64,000 bases of DNA, taken from assembly GCF_014203605.1 (NCBI RefSeq), contig NZ_JACHJJ010000003.1, positions 248,001-312,000 on the forward strand, in the 5' to 3' direction. Numbering within the stretch: position 1 is the stretch's first letter; every line of letters begins with the position of its first letter. Both the position numbers and the translations under genes were made by a program. Shown here piece after piece: positions 1-9,158 of this stretch. The stretch comes from Thiemannella venezuelensis. Lineage in GTDB: Bacteria > Actinomycetota > Actinomycetes > Streptosporangiales > Streptosporangiaceae. A model generated the notes under the pieces. The model was not told where the DNA came from and did not search any database. It was given only the letters and a program-made list of their open reading frames with translations.

Positions 1-402
1 AAGACCGTCCGCATCGCGGAGGCCACCGCCGGGCGGGCCGGGAAGGACGCGCTGGCGGCGTACGCGAACGCCTGGCGGGAGTACGCCCACGACCACCCGG
101 GCCGGTACACGGCGACGCAGATCCCGATGAAGATCGACCCGGAGCTCCTCGCCAGGGCGCCCGGGCCGCGGCGCGCGGTCGAGCTGACCTACAGCATGCT
201 GCGCGCGTACGCCCTGGACGAGCCCGACCTGACCGACGCGGTCCGGCTGGTGCGCAGCGCCCTCCACGGCTTCGTCAACCTCGAGGCCGCGGGCGGGTTC
301 GCGCACGCCCGCCCGGCCGGGGACTCCTGGGTCCGCTGCCTCGACGCCCTGCACACCCTCCTGGAGCGCTGGCCCGCACACCGTGAAGGAGACGCGCCAT
401 GA
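1..402 (+). CDS. TetR/AcrR-family regulator, C-terminal part (5' end outside window)
   Basis: The frame is open from the first base, so about 133 C-terminal residues are present and the DNA-binding helix-turn-helix lies upstream of the window. The piece has the look of the TetR C-terminal WHG-type ligand domain: an AYANAWREYAHDHPGRY stretch near the start, then two amphipathic helices ending in a WVRCLDALHTLLERW segment. The stop codon overlaps the ATG of the following hydrolase (ATGA at 399-402), so the two are translationally coupled. The regulator probably controls its own operon. The ligand cannot be told. Without the HTH the family call rests on the C-terminal domain only. Confidence 0.7.
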   Translation, partial: KTVRIAEATAGRAGKDALAAYANAWREYAHDHPGRYTATQIPMKIDPELLARAPGPRRAVELTYSMLRAYALDEPDLTDAVRLVRSALHGFVNLEAAGGFAHARPAGDSWVRCLDALHTLLERWPAHREGDAP

Positions 403-1238
403 CCGAGCCGGCCATCGGCCGCCTGCGCGCGGACGGCGCCACCCTGCGCTACGAGGTGCGCGGCAGCGGCCCGCTTCTGCTGCTGATCCCCGGCGGCACC
501 GGCGGCGCGGCCTCCTTCGACGGCGTCGCCGACGGCCTGGCCGCCGATCACACGGTCGCGTCCTACGACCCGCGCGGCCTGTCCCGCAGCCCGCTGGACG
601 ACCCGCAGGCCCCGCAGCGGGTCGCGCAGCACGCCGACGACGCGCTCCGGCTGCTGGATCTGCTGTCCCCGGACAGGCCCGCCCGCGTGGTCGGCTGCAG
701 TTCGGGGGCGATCGTCGCGCTGCACCTGCTCGCCACCCGTCCCGAGCGGATCGAACGCGTCGTGGCGCACGAACCGCCGGTGGTGGAGGTGCTGCCGGAC
801 GCCGCCGAGCACCGCGCGCTGCTCGCCCGCGTCCAGGACACGTTCCGCCGCGACGGGCCGATGCCTGCTGCGGCCGTCTTCGCGGCCGGCCTCAGGCGGC
901 CCGGCGCCGATCCCGCCGGCGCCCGGGCGGCCACCGGACCACCGCCTCAGGCGACCGCGCGAGTCGAGCGGACGATGGCGGACATGCCCTACTTCCTCGG
1001 GCGCATCGTACCGAGCTTCATGGCCTACACCCCGGACGTGGACCGGCTGGAGGCCCTGTCGGACCGACTCGTGCTCGCGGGCGGAGCGGACTCACGCGGT
1101 GAACTGCCCTACCGTCCCGCCGCCTTCCTGGCCGAGCGGTTCGGCACCGAGCTCGTCCACTTCCCCGGCGGGCACACGGGCCTCAGCACGCACCCCGCCG
1201 AGTTCGGGGAGCTGCTCCGCGAGGTGCTGAGCGCTTAG
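399..1238 (+). CDS. alpha/beta-hydrolase
   Basis: 279 aa, soluble. The alpha/beta-hydrolase fold is clear: an oxyanion-hole LLIPGGTGG segment near residue 30, a YDPRGLSRS turn near 60, the nucleophile elbow GCSSG near 107 with Ser as nucleophile, and a late GGHTGLSTHP segment near 255 supplying the catalytic His. The acid is probably the Asp of GGADSRGE. The gene is coupled to the upstream TetR-type regulator by an ATGA overlap, which suggests an inducible detoxification or catabolic hydrolase. The substrate is not predictable. It converges on the SpoIIM-family gene. Confidence 0.85.
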   Translation: MTEPAIGRLRADGATLRYEVRGSGPLLLLIPGGTGGAASFDGVADGLAADHTVASYDPRGLSRSPLDDPQAPQRVAQHADDALRLLDLLSPDRPARVVGCSSGAIVALHLLATRPERIERVVAHEPPVVEVLPDAAEHRALLARVQDTFRRDGPMPAAAVFAAGLRRPGADPAGARAATGPPPQATARVERTMADMPYFLGRIVPSFMAYTPDVDRLEALSDRLVLAGGADSRGELPYRPAAFLAERFGTELVHFPGGHTGLSTHPAEFGELLREVLSA

Positions 1239-1368
1239 CGCCCCGGGTTGAAGGGCCTCCGCACGAAGCTCCGGGCGGTGCCCGGCCCACGGAGCCGACC
1301 GTCCTTCGGGCCCGCACGGACGCCGGTGGCCTCGGGGCCGCCGCGCGCGGGCCGTACCGGCCGGGCCG

Positions 1369-2361
1369 TCAGCCCGCCGGGACGACGTCGGGGGCGCGCT
1401 CGACGTCCCCGCTCTCGCCCTCCCGGACCGCCCGGCGGCCGAAGTACGCCACGTAGCCGAGGAAGGCGGCCTCGGCGGCCACCCCGATGCCGATCCGCGC
1501 CCAGGTCGGCAGCGGGGACGGGGTGACCAGCGCCTCGATCAGGCCGGAGACGAGCAGCACGACGACCAGGCCGATCGCGACACTGACGATCACGCGTCCC
1601 TGCTCGGCCAGCGCCTGGCCGCGCGGGCGCGGCCCGGGGTCGACGGCGGTCCAGCCGAGCTTCAGGCCCGCCCCCGCGGCGAGGAAGACGGCGGTGAGCT
1701 CCAGCAGCCCGTGCGGGATGATCAGCCCGAAGAAGATGTCGCTCTTGCCCGCCGCCGCCATCAGGCCTCCCGTGACCCCGACGTTGAGCGCGTTCATCAG
1801 CAGGACGTACAGGATCGGCACGCCCAGCAGGACCGAGAACGCGATGCACTGCGCCGCCACCCAGGCGTTGTTCGTCCACACGTGCGCGGCGAAGGAGCCC
1901 GCGGGGTTCTCGCTGTAGTAGTCGGCGAAGTCGTGCTCGACGAGCTGCCGGATCTCCTCGGGGGTGCCGAGGACCGCCTGCACCTCGGGGCTGCCCGCCA
2001 CCCACGCCCCGGCGGCCACCGCGACCGCCGCCGAGGCGAGCGTCGCCCCCAGCCACCAGCGCCAGGACCGGTAGGCCGCGACGGGGAACGAGACAGTCCA
2101 GAACCTGACGAACTCCCGCCAGGCGGGCGCGTGCGCCCCGGTGACGGCCGACCGGGCCCTGGCCACCAGGGACGACAGCCTCCCGACCAGGAGGGGGTCG
2201 TGGGACGACGAGCGCACGATGGACAGGTGCGTCGCCACCCGCTGGTAGAGCTCGACCAGCTCGTCGACCTCCGCCCCGTCCAGGGACCGCCGCCGCCGTA
2301 CGAGCTGCTCCAGGCGGTCCCAGGTCGGCTGGTTGACGGTCACGAAGGCGTCGATGTCCAC
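1369..2361 (-). CDS. stage II sporulation protein M family (DUF95) membrane protein
   Basis: 330 aa with a GTG start. The N-terminal 90 residues are soluble and helical (MDIDAFVTVNQPTWDRLEQL, then VELYQRVATHLSIVR), as usual in actinobacterial SpoIIM-family proteins. About five to six hydrophobic segments follow, including the family-typical region from FFGLIIPHGLLELTAVFLAAGAGLKLGW onward, which has the conserved P-H-G-x2-E signature. Divergent from the RDD gene with 115 bp between starts, a very common arrangement in actinobacteria. Despite the name, non-endosporulating actinomycetes carry it and its role there is not established. Confidence 0.88.
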   Translation of the reverse strand: MDIDAFVTVNQPTWDRLEQLVRRRRSLDGAEVDELVELYQRVATHLSIVRSSSHDPLLVGRLSSLVARARSAVTGAHAPAWREFVRFWTVSFPVAAYRSWRWWLGATLASAAVAVAAGAWVAGSPEVQAVLGTPEEIRQLVEHDFADYYSENPAGSFAAHVWTNNAWVAAQCIAFSVLLGVPILYVLLMNALNVGVTGGLMAAAGKSDIFFGLIIPHGLLELTAVFLAAGAGLKLGWTAVDPGPRPRGQALAEQGRVIVSVAIGLVVVLLVSGLIEALVTPSPLPTWARIGIGVAAEAAFLGYVAYFGRRAVREGESGDVERAPDVVPAG

Positions 2362-2476
2362 GTCCCGAGCCTATTGGCCGCGCCCCGGACCCGCCACGCC
2401 GCCTCACGCCCCCGCCCCCGCCCCCGCGACAGGGCGGAATCCCGGTACGGCCGCCGCGGGCGGTAGGGTCGGTCGT

Positions 2477-3379
2477 GTGTCCGATCTGGTGACCGGTGAC
2501 GCCGTCGTCGTCGACGTGCAGACCGCGCAGCTGCCCGTCCGGGTGGCCGCCTTCCTGATCGATCTCCTCGTGCAGGCCGTGGCGATGACCCTCGTCGTCC
2601 TCGTCGTGACGAACTCCACCACCGTGGCGGACTCCTCGCTCGCCCAGGCGCTCCTGATCCTGTTCGTCGTGCTGGTCTTCGTGGGCTACCCCGTGCTGAC
2701 CGAGACGCTCACCCGGGGGCGCACCCTCGGCAAGCTCGCCCTCGGACTGCGGGTGGTCGGCGACGACGGCGGCCCGGAGCTGTTCCGCCAGGCGCTCTTC
2801 CGCGCGCTGGCCGGTTTCGTCGAGATCTACGCGTTCAGCGGCGGCCCCGCCGTCATCTGCTCGCTCGTCTCCGCCAAGGGCAAGCGGCTCGGCGACGTCT
2901 TCGCCGGGACGATGGTGATCTCGGAGCGCGGCCCGCGCGCCGTCGGCCCGCCGCCGCAGATGCCGCCGCAGCTCGCCGGATGGGCGGCGACCCTGGAGCT
3001 CTCCCAGCTTCCCGAGGACCTCATCCACACCGCCCGGCAGTACCTCACGCGCCGGGACGACCTCTCCCCCGCGGCCGAGCACGAGATGGGCGCCCGCATC
3101 GCGGCCCGGACGATCGCCCTCGTCTCCCCTCCCCCGCCCCCCGGCGTGCCGCCGCACGCCTACCTCTCCGCGGTCCTGGCCGAACGGCGCCGGCGCCACC
3201 TGGACCGCCTGCTGCGCCGCGCCGCCGCCCGCTCCGCCGCCCACCCGCACGGCCCTGCCCGCTCGTACGGCCCCGCGCAGCCGTACCCGGCCGTCTTCGC
3301 CCAGCCGGACGGCCCCGCCCCGCCCCGAACGGCCGCGCCGCCGCCCGCCTCTCCCGGCGGCTTCGCCCCTCCCCTCTGA
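2477..3379 (+). CDS. RDD-family membrane protein
   Basis: 300 aa from the GTG at 2477. Longer in-frame starts exist upstream, but they would run into the divergent SpoIIM-family gene, and the family signature begins just after this GTG. The RDD domain shows the Arg in QLPVRVAAFLIDLL, the Asp one turn later, and a second conserved region GRTLGKLALGLRVVGDDGG. Four hydrophobic segments lie in the first 170 residues. The C-terminal 100 residues are soluble and rich in Pro, Ala and Arg. RDD proteins have been linked to ion exchange in a few cases. The role here is unknown, and pairing with the SpoIIM-type gene is the usual context. Confidence 0.85.
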   Translation: MSDLVTGDAVVVDVQTAQLPVRVAAFLIDLLVQAVAMTLVVLVVTNSTTVADSSLAQALLILFVVLVFVGYPVLTETLTRGRTLGKLALGLRVVGDDGGPELFRQALFRALAGFVEIYAFSGGPAVICSLVSAKGKRLGDVFAGTMVISERGPRAVGPPPQMPPQLAGWAATLELSQLPEDLIHTARQYLTRRDDLSPAAEHEMGARIAARTIALVSPPPPPGVPPHAYLSAVLAERRRRHLDRLLRRAAARSAAHPHGPARSYGPAQPYPAVFAQPDGPAPPRTAAPPPASPGGFAPPL

Positions 3380-3495
3380 CCTCCGGGCACGCGGTCGGCC
3401 GCCGCGGTCGTGCTCCGGGACCGTCCTCCGTCCGCTCCGGCGGTGACGCCGGGGGAACGACGGGCGGGCCGCCGTCCCCCCGGGTCGCGGAGGCG
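3380..3495. other. convergent intergenic region
   Basis: 116 bp between the RDD gene (+) and the LVIVD gene (-). It contains loosely self-complementary arms around 3384-3418 (CCGGGCAC facing GTGCTCCGG) that may form a weak bidirectional terminator. There is no T tract and no supported open frame. Confidence 0.3.
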
Positions 3496-4887
3496 CTACC
3501 AGTGGCCGTGGCCGCGGTAGGACTCCTGTGTCTGCACGTTCAGCAGGCCCGTGCGGACGCGGCGCGCCGGATCGGTGCGGCGGTCATCGATCTTGACGAC
3601 GTCGAAGCCCTTGTGGAAGTCGCTGCCGTAGATGTAGCCGTTGTAGTAGTAGGCCGACCAGATGCCGCCCCCGCCCGGGAGGGACTCGGGCCCGCGCTCG
3701 AAGAAGCCGATCTCCTGCGGGTTGGCCGAGTCGGTGAAGTCCCAGATCGAGATGCCGCCCTGGTACCAGGCCTGGACCATGATGTCCTTGCCCTTGACCG
3801 GGATCAGCGAGCCGTTGTGGGCGACGCAGTTCTCGTTGTCCGCCTGGTGGCGGGAGATCTTGAAGTAGCTCTTGAAGACGAGCTGGCCCTTGACGATGTC
3901 GTAGATGGCGTCCGCGCCCCGGTTCGGGCCGGTGGCCTCGTTGCAGGTGGCGCCGGAGCCGCCGCCGAGCTCGTCGGTGAAGACGACCTTGGTGGCCGAG
4001 TTGTTGAACGTCGCCGAGTGCCAGAAGGCGAAGTTCGGATCGGTCACGCGGGCGGTCACCACCGGGTTCAGCCGGTCGGAGATGTCGAGGAGCACACCGT
4101 CGCCCATGCAGGCGCCCGCGGCGATGTTCTTCTCCGCGTAGACGGTGATGTCGTGGCAGCCGCTGGTGGGCAGCAGCAGGCCTGGCTGGGTCTCGTTGCC
4201 GCCGTCGGGGAAGATCACCGGGGTGGCCGCGACGGCCGCGTCCGCCGGGCTCCTGAGCGGCACCTTGATGACGGAGATCTTGTCGTGCGGCGGCTGGCAG
4301 TCGGGGAAGTTCACGTTCGGCAGGTAGGAGGAGACGTAGAGGTAGACGTTGCGCCGCTTGTCCCGGCCCTTGCCCGGCACCAGCGTCAGGGTGTGCGAGC
4401 CGCAGTTCGTCTCGACGGACTTGATGTACTTCGGGTTGGCCTTGTCGCTGATGTCGAAGATCCGGACGCCCTCCCACGACTCCTTGACCGCCGCGGACTG
4501 CGCGGTGCTGCTGCAGGAGTCGTTGTTGCGGGAGGAGTCGACGGCGCCGAACAGCAGGTCGCCGTAGACCGCCACGTCCATCTGCGAGCCGGGGCAGACG
4601 ACGGAGCCGACGGCCTTGGCCCGCTTCGGGTCGCGGACGTCGTAGATGGAGAAGCCGCCGTAGTTGCCGACGTAGGCGTAGCCGTCCTGGAAGGCGATGT
4701 CGGTGTTGATGGTGTTGGCCAGCCCGTCGGGCTTCGCGACCGTGGTCACGTGCGAGACGTTGGGACTCGTGACGATCTGGTCCGGCGGCGGGATCTCCGC
4801 CGCCTGGGCGTACACGGTGGGCGCGAGCAACGCCACCGCGGCCGCCGCCATGATGAGGGTACGGCCCGCTCTTCGGGGGATGAGCAC
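3496..4887 (-). CDS. secreted LVIVD-repeat (beta-propeller-like) protein
   Basis: 463 aa when started at the GTG at 4887, which has a perfect AGGAGG 6 nt upstream. The longer frame to 4920 lacks such a site. The N-terminus is a Sec signal peptide: basic IPRRAGR, hydrophobic TLIMAAAAVALLAPTV, cleavage near YAQA-AE. The mature part repeats the LVIVD pattern (GYAYVGNYGGFSIYDVRDP, GVRIFDISDKANPKYI, GVLLDISDRLNP, GGISIWDFTDSANPQEI), consistent with a beta-propeller. Paired Cys residues (for example CPGSQ, SCSS, NCGSH, CNEAT) fit an exported, disulfide-bonded protein. No catalytic motif is recognised, so binding or scaffolding outside the cell is as much as can be inferred. Confidence 0.85.
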   Translation of the reverse strand: MLIPRRAGRTLIMAAAAVALLAPTVYAQAAEIPPPDQIVTSPNVSHVTTVAKPDGLANTINTDIAFQDGYAYVGNYGGFSIYDVRDPKRAKAVGSVVCPGSQMDVAVYGDLLFGAVDSSRNNDSCSSTAQSAAVKESWEGVRIFDISDKANPKYIKSVETNCGSHTLTLVPGKGRDKRRNVYLYVSSYLPNVNFPDCQPPHDKISVIKVPLRSPADAAVAATPVIFPDGGNETQPGLLLPTSGCHDITVYAEKNIAAGACMGDGVLLDISDRLNPVVTARVTDPNFAFWHSATFNNSATKVVFTDELGGGSGATCNEATGPNRGADAIYDIVKGQLVFKSYFKISRHQADNENCVAHNGSLIPVKGKDIMVQAWYQGGISIWDFTDSANPQEIGFFERGPESLPGGGGIWSAYYYNGYIYGSDFHKGFDVVKIDDRRTDPARRVRTGLLNVQTQESYRGHGHW

Positions 4888-4893
4888 TCGGAG

Positions 4894-4899
4894 CCTCCT
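4894..4899 (-). promoter_or_regulatory. ribosome binding site that fixes the LVIVD gene start
   Basis: AGGAGG on the minus strand lies 6 nt before the GTG at 4885-4887. It favours the shorter protein, whose N-terminus is then a standard signal peptide. Confidence 0.75.
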
Positions 4900-5007
4900 G
4901 GGAGAACTGGGAGAAGGCACACAGAAACCAGCAAATTGTCAGCCTCGTCGGTCAACCCGGCCAGACGTCAGGCTGTAAGGAGAAACATCTATGGTGACAC
5001 CTTTACC

Positions 5008-5018
5008 ATGACGGTCAT
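5008..5018. promoter_or_regulatory. inverted repeat in the divergent LVIVD/DUF305 region
   Basis: ATGAC-G-GTCAT, with 5-bp arms around one base, in the 284-bp region between the divergent LVIVD and DUF305 genes. It could be a regulator site for either gene. There is no direct support beyond symmetry and position. The rest of the region (4888-5171) shows no other gene or clear promoter. Confidence 0.25.
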
Positions 5019-5171
5019 CGGTTGTACGGTCTACCACCGCTCCTTCCCGTGTCCCGCCGTACCGGACACACGGTCCCCTCCGGGCGCGGGAGCCCTCACC
5101 GCCCGTCTTTACCCGGCGGATCACCACGGGTTACGTTGCTGCGCACGGACCCTATCCGCGAAGGAGGCCGG

Positions 5172-5816
5172 GTGCGCGTTCCGCTCGTCCTCGCGGCCGT
5201 CGCCGCGCTCTCCCTGACCGTCTCCCTGTCCGCCTGCAGCTCCGCGCCCGGGCCGCGGCCCTCCGCGGGACCCGCCGTACCCGTCATCGTCCCCGGCGGG
5301 CCCGGTGAGAGCGCCAGGACGGCCGATCCGCAGGAGGCCCGCACGCTCGTCCCCACCCCGGTCGCCAACGCCGTGGACGTGGAGTACACCCGGGACATGA
5401 TCGTCCACCACCGGCAGGCCCTCGACATGGCGCTGCTCGCCCCCTCCCGCGCCCGGTCGGCGGAGCTGAAGGGCCTCGCCTCCCGCATCAAGGACACCCA
5501 GGGTCCCGAGATCCAGTTCATGACCTCCTGGCTGCAGGAGCAGGGGCAGCGCCCGCACGGCCACCACACCGCGCACGAGGGCATGCCCGGCATGGCCACC
5601 CCGGAGCAGATGGGGGCGTTGAAGGCCGCCGCGGGGACGGAGTTCGACCGGCTCTTCCTGCAGCTGATGATCGCCCACCACCAGGGTGCGATCACGATGT
5701 CCGAGCGGGTCTTCACCGGCGGGTCGCACATCAGGATCCAGGAGCTCGCCGGTGACGTCACCGCGACCCAGAGCGCCGAGATCCGCCACATGCTCCGGAT
5801 CCGGGCGACGCTCTGA
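5172..5816 (+). CDS. DUF305 lipoprotein
   Basis: 214 aa from the GTG at 5172, preceded by AAGGAGG at 5161-5167. Upstream in-frame starts have no ribosome site and would spoil the export signal. The N-terminus is a lipoprotein signal with lipobox LSAC, giving a lipidated Cys near residue 20. The mature part carries the DUF305 four-helix (ferritin-like) signature twice: DMIVHHRQALDMA near residue 77 and LMIAHHQGAITMSERV near 166, each with paired His. Some family members are tied to copper handling, and a His/Met-rich linker (HGHHTAHEGMPGM) would suit metal binding, but function here is inferred. It converges on the short adenosylhomocysteinase gene. Confidence 0.9.
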   Translation: MRVPLVLAAVAALSLTVSLSACSSAPGPRPSAGPAVPVIVPGGPGESARTADPQEARTLVPTPVANAVDVEYTRDMIVHHRQALDMALLAPSRARSAELKGLASRIKDTQGPEIQFMTSWLQEQGQRPHGHHTAHEGMPGMATPEQMGALKAAAGTEFDRLFLQLMIAHHQGAITMSERVFTGGSHIRIQELAGDVTATQSAEIRHMLRIRATL

Positions 5817-5824
5817 GCCCGCCT

Positions 5825-5907
5825 CCGGCTCCTCGGACCGGCGCCGGGCGGAGTGCGGAGCGCCGTGTCCCGTACTCCCGCGGGGCCGGTCCGGGGCTAG
5901 GAGCCGG
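5825..5907. terminator. possible bidirectional terminator hairpin
   Basis: The arms 5825-5841 (CCGGCTCCTCGGACCGG) pair in two blocks with 5886-5893 and 5899-5907 across a long loop, with a 5-nt bulge. It lies between the convergent DUF305 and adenosylhomocysteinase-like genes and overlaps the last codons of the latter. No T tract. Confidence 0.35.
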
Positions 5908-7138
5908 CCCGCCAGGAGTGGAGGTACCGCTCCTGCTCGCCGGTCAGCTCGTCCACCTCGATCCCGGCCGCGGCCAGTTTGAGCCGCGCGACCTCCACGT
6001 CCACCTCTCCGGGGACGTCGTGCACGCCGGGCGCCGGCCGCACCGGGTCCCGGGCCAGCCACGCGACGGCCAGCGCCTGGGCGGAGAACGACATGTCCAT
6101 GACCGCGGCCGGATGCCCCTCCGCCGCCGTCAGGTTGACCAGGCGCCCCTCGGCCAGCAGCAGGAGCCGGCGCCCGTCGGCGAGGACGTACTCGTCGGTG
6201 TTCGGGCGCACCCCCCGGTGCACGGCCTGCGCCAGCTCGTCCAGGGCCCGCACGTCGATCTCGACGTCGAAGTGGCCCGCGTTGGCCAGGATCGCGCCGT
6301 CCTTCATCGCCACCAGGTGCTCGCCCCTGATCACGTCGCGGTTGCCGGTGACCGTGACGAACACGTCCCCCTCGGGGGCCGCTCCGGCCATCGGCCGCAC
6401 CTCGTAGCCCTGCAGCGAGGCGTCCAGCGCCTTGACCGGGTCGATCTCGGTGACCACCACCCGCGCGCCGAGGCCCCTGGCCCGCTCGGCCACGCCCCTG
6501 CCGCAGTAGCCGAACCCGGCGACCACCACGGTCTTGCCCGCGAGCAGGGTGTTGGTGGCCCGCATGATGCCGTCCATCGTGGACTGGCCGGTGCCGTACC
6601 GGTTGTCGAACATCCGCTTGGTCCTGGTGTCGTTGACCGCGACCATCGGGAACCTCAGGGCCTTCTCGGCCGCCATCTGGCGGAGCCGGATGACTCCGGT
6701 CGTGGTCTCCTCGCAGCCGCCGAGGACACCGTCGAGCAGCTCGGTGCGCTCGGTGTGCAGGATGTTCACCAGGTCGCAGCCGTCGTCCAGGACGATCTCC
6801 GGGGCGATGTCGAGCGCCTGGTGGATGTGCCGGTAGTAGGTCTCCCGGTCCACCCCGGCCCGGGCGTGCACCGCGACCCCGTAATCGGCCAGCGCGGCGG
6901 CCACGTCGTCCTGGGTGGACAGCGGGTTGGAGGCGGCCAGCGCGATCTCGGCCCCGCCGGCCCGCAGCGCCCCCATCAGCACCGCGGTCTCCGCGGTGAC
7001 GTGAAGGCACGCGGCGATCCTCAGGCCCTCCAGCGGCCGCTCGGCCGCGAACCGCGTCCCGAGCGCGGTGAGCACGGGCATCGCCCGCGCCGCCCAGCCG
7101 ATCCGCCGCTCCCCCGCCTGGCCCAGCGCGTTGTCCAC
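5897..7138 (-). CDS. short (archaeal/thermophile-type) adenosylhomocysteinase paralogue
   Basis: 413 aa against 475 for the neighbouring AhcY. It keeps the substrate and cofactor residues of the family: NDTRTKRMFDNRYG (the Lys, Asp and Asn of the active site), the NAD Rossmann loop GFGYCGRG, and GHFDVEID. The insertion of the long bacterial enzyme is missing. The C-terminus ends ERYLHSWRAGS instead of the Lys/Tyr-containing tail that reaches into the partner subunit, which is how archaeal and Thermotoga-type enzymes end. The known reaction is reversible hydrolysis of S-adenosylhomocysteine to adenosine and homocysteine. Some archaeal members prefer S-inosylhomocysteine. It lies directly downstream of ahcY, after a hairpin at 7161-7184. 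Confidence 0.85.
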   Translation of the reverse strand: MDNALGQAGERRIGWAARAMPVLTALGTRFAAERPLEGLRIAACLHVTAETAVLMGALRAGGAEIALAASNPLSTQDDVAAALADYGVAVHARAGVDRETYYRHIHQALDIAPEIVLDDGCDLVNILHTERTELLDGVLGGCEETTTGVIRLRQMAAEKALRFPMVAVNDTRTKRMFDNRYGTGQSTMDGIMRATNTLLAGKTVVVAGFGYCGRGVAERARGLGARVVVTEIDPVKALDASLQGYEVRPMAGAAPEGDVFVTVTGNRDVIRGEHLVAMKDGAILANAGHFDVEIDVRALDELAQAVHRGVRPNTDEYVLADGRRLLLLAEGRLVNLTAAEGHPAAVMDMSFSAQALAVAWLARDPVRPAPGVHDVPGEVDVEVARLKLAAAGIEVDELTGEQERYLHSWRAGS

Positions 7139-7160
7139 GTCTCTCCCTAGATGGCCCGAA

Positions 7161-7184
7161 GGCCCCCGCAGGACTGCGGGGGCC
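7161..7184 (-). terminator. hairpin between the two adenosylhomocysteinase genes
   Basis: Perfect 10-bp stem GGCCCCCGCA/TGCGGGGGCC with loop GGAC, sited 15 nt after the ahcY stop and 22 nt before the start of the second gene. There is no T tract. It may terminate or attenuate transcription so that the downstream paralogue is made at a lower level. Confidence 0.6.
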
Positions 7185-7198
7185 CGGGTCGCTGCGGC

Positions 7199-8626
<1,428 letters not shown>

Positions 8627-8707
8627 GTGTTACCCCTCTACCGGAAAGTCAACGCCTGCGAGTCTAGACGCGCCCGAGCGCCTGTCGCACGCCACATGGC
8701 CCGAAAG

Positions 8708-8723
8708 TGACATAAGATTGTCA
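8708..8723 (+). promoter_or_regulatory. palindrome overlapping a probable leaderless promoter of the MerR gene
   Basis: TGACA-N6-TGTCA, with the spacer TAAGAT resembling a -10 box. The MerR ATG lies at 8726, seven bases past the spacer, and no Shine-Dalgarno sequence precedes it, which fits a leaderless mRNA. A regulator bound here would block its own promoter and could also affect divergent ahcY. The -35 region is weak. Confidence 0.45.
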
Positions 8724-8725
8724 GA

Positions 8726-9061
8726 ATGCGTATCACCGAGGCCGCCAGACGGCTGGGGATGTCCCCCCGGATGCTCCGCTACCGCGAGGCGCTGGGCCTG
8801 CTCCCGCCGGTGCGGGAGCAGGGGGCGCACCGCCGGTTCGGGCCCGACGAGCTCGCCGCCGTGGCCCAGGGGGTGGAGCTGGAGCGGCGCTTCGACATCT
8901 CTCCGAGCGAGCTGGCCTTCGCGCTGCGGGTGCTGAGCGAGCCCGCGGTGGCGCAGGCCGTACGGGAGCTGGGCCTGCGGATCGGCCGGCTGCAGGCCCC
9001 GCGCCGGGCCCTGGACTTCGAGAAGGAGAAGGCCCTGCGCCTCCTTCAGGGCCGTCCGTAG
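8726..9061 (+). CDS. MerR-family transcriptional regulator
   Basis: 111 aa. The N-terminal winged helix-turn-helix is typical: MRITEAARRLGMSPRMLRY, with EQGAHRRFGPDELAAV forming the wing. After about residue 70 comes a short helical dimerisation part (RELGLRIGRLQAPRRALDFEKEKALRLL) and no ligand domain or metal-binding Cys, so it is a minimal MerR protein. The usual YYE of the second helix is YRE. It is divergent from ahcY with a palindrome between them, and it converges on the CDF gene. Control of itself and of methionine-cycle genes is a reasonable inference but unproven. Confidence 0.85.
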   Translation: MRITEAARRLGMSPRMLRYREALGLLPPVREQGAHRRFGPDELAAVAQGVELERRFDISPSELAFALRVLSEPAVAQAVRELGLRIGRLQAPRRALDFEKEKALRLLQGRP

Positions 9062-9081
9062 AGACGTGTCCGGCCCCGCGA

Positions 9082-9145
9082 CGGCGAACGCCGTACCGGC
9101 GCGCCGGGAGGAGGACCTCCGCGGGCGGCGGTACGGCGTTCGCCG
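9082..9145. terminator. strong bidirectional terminator hairpin
   Basis: The 17-bp arms 9082-9098 and 9129-9145 are perfectly complementary. The 30-nt loop contains a smaller GGAGG/CCTCC stem. It lies exactly between the convergent MerR (+) and CDF (-) genes and can end transcription from both sides. Confidence 0.75.
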
Positions 9146-9158
9146 GTGCCGGGCGGGA

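Noticed and set aside
1235-3250. 671-residue open frame on the minus strand
   Set aside because: It is the antisense shadow of the SpoIIM-family and RDD genes, with Gly/Arg/Pro-rich composition and no family match. Long antisense frames are expected at this GC content.
4888-5171. Copper-type operator for the DUF305 gene
   Set aside because: No G-tract CsoR-like or CueR-like palindrome was found; only a short ATGAC/GTCAT repeat is present, which is too weak to name a regulator.
8627-8725. S-adenosylhomocysteine riboswitch before ahcY
   Set aside because: The leader is under 100 nt, is shared with the MerR promoter and shows no stem arrangement recognisable as a SAH or SAM riboswitch.
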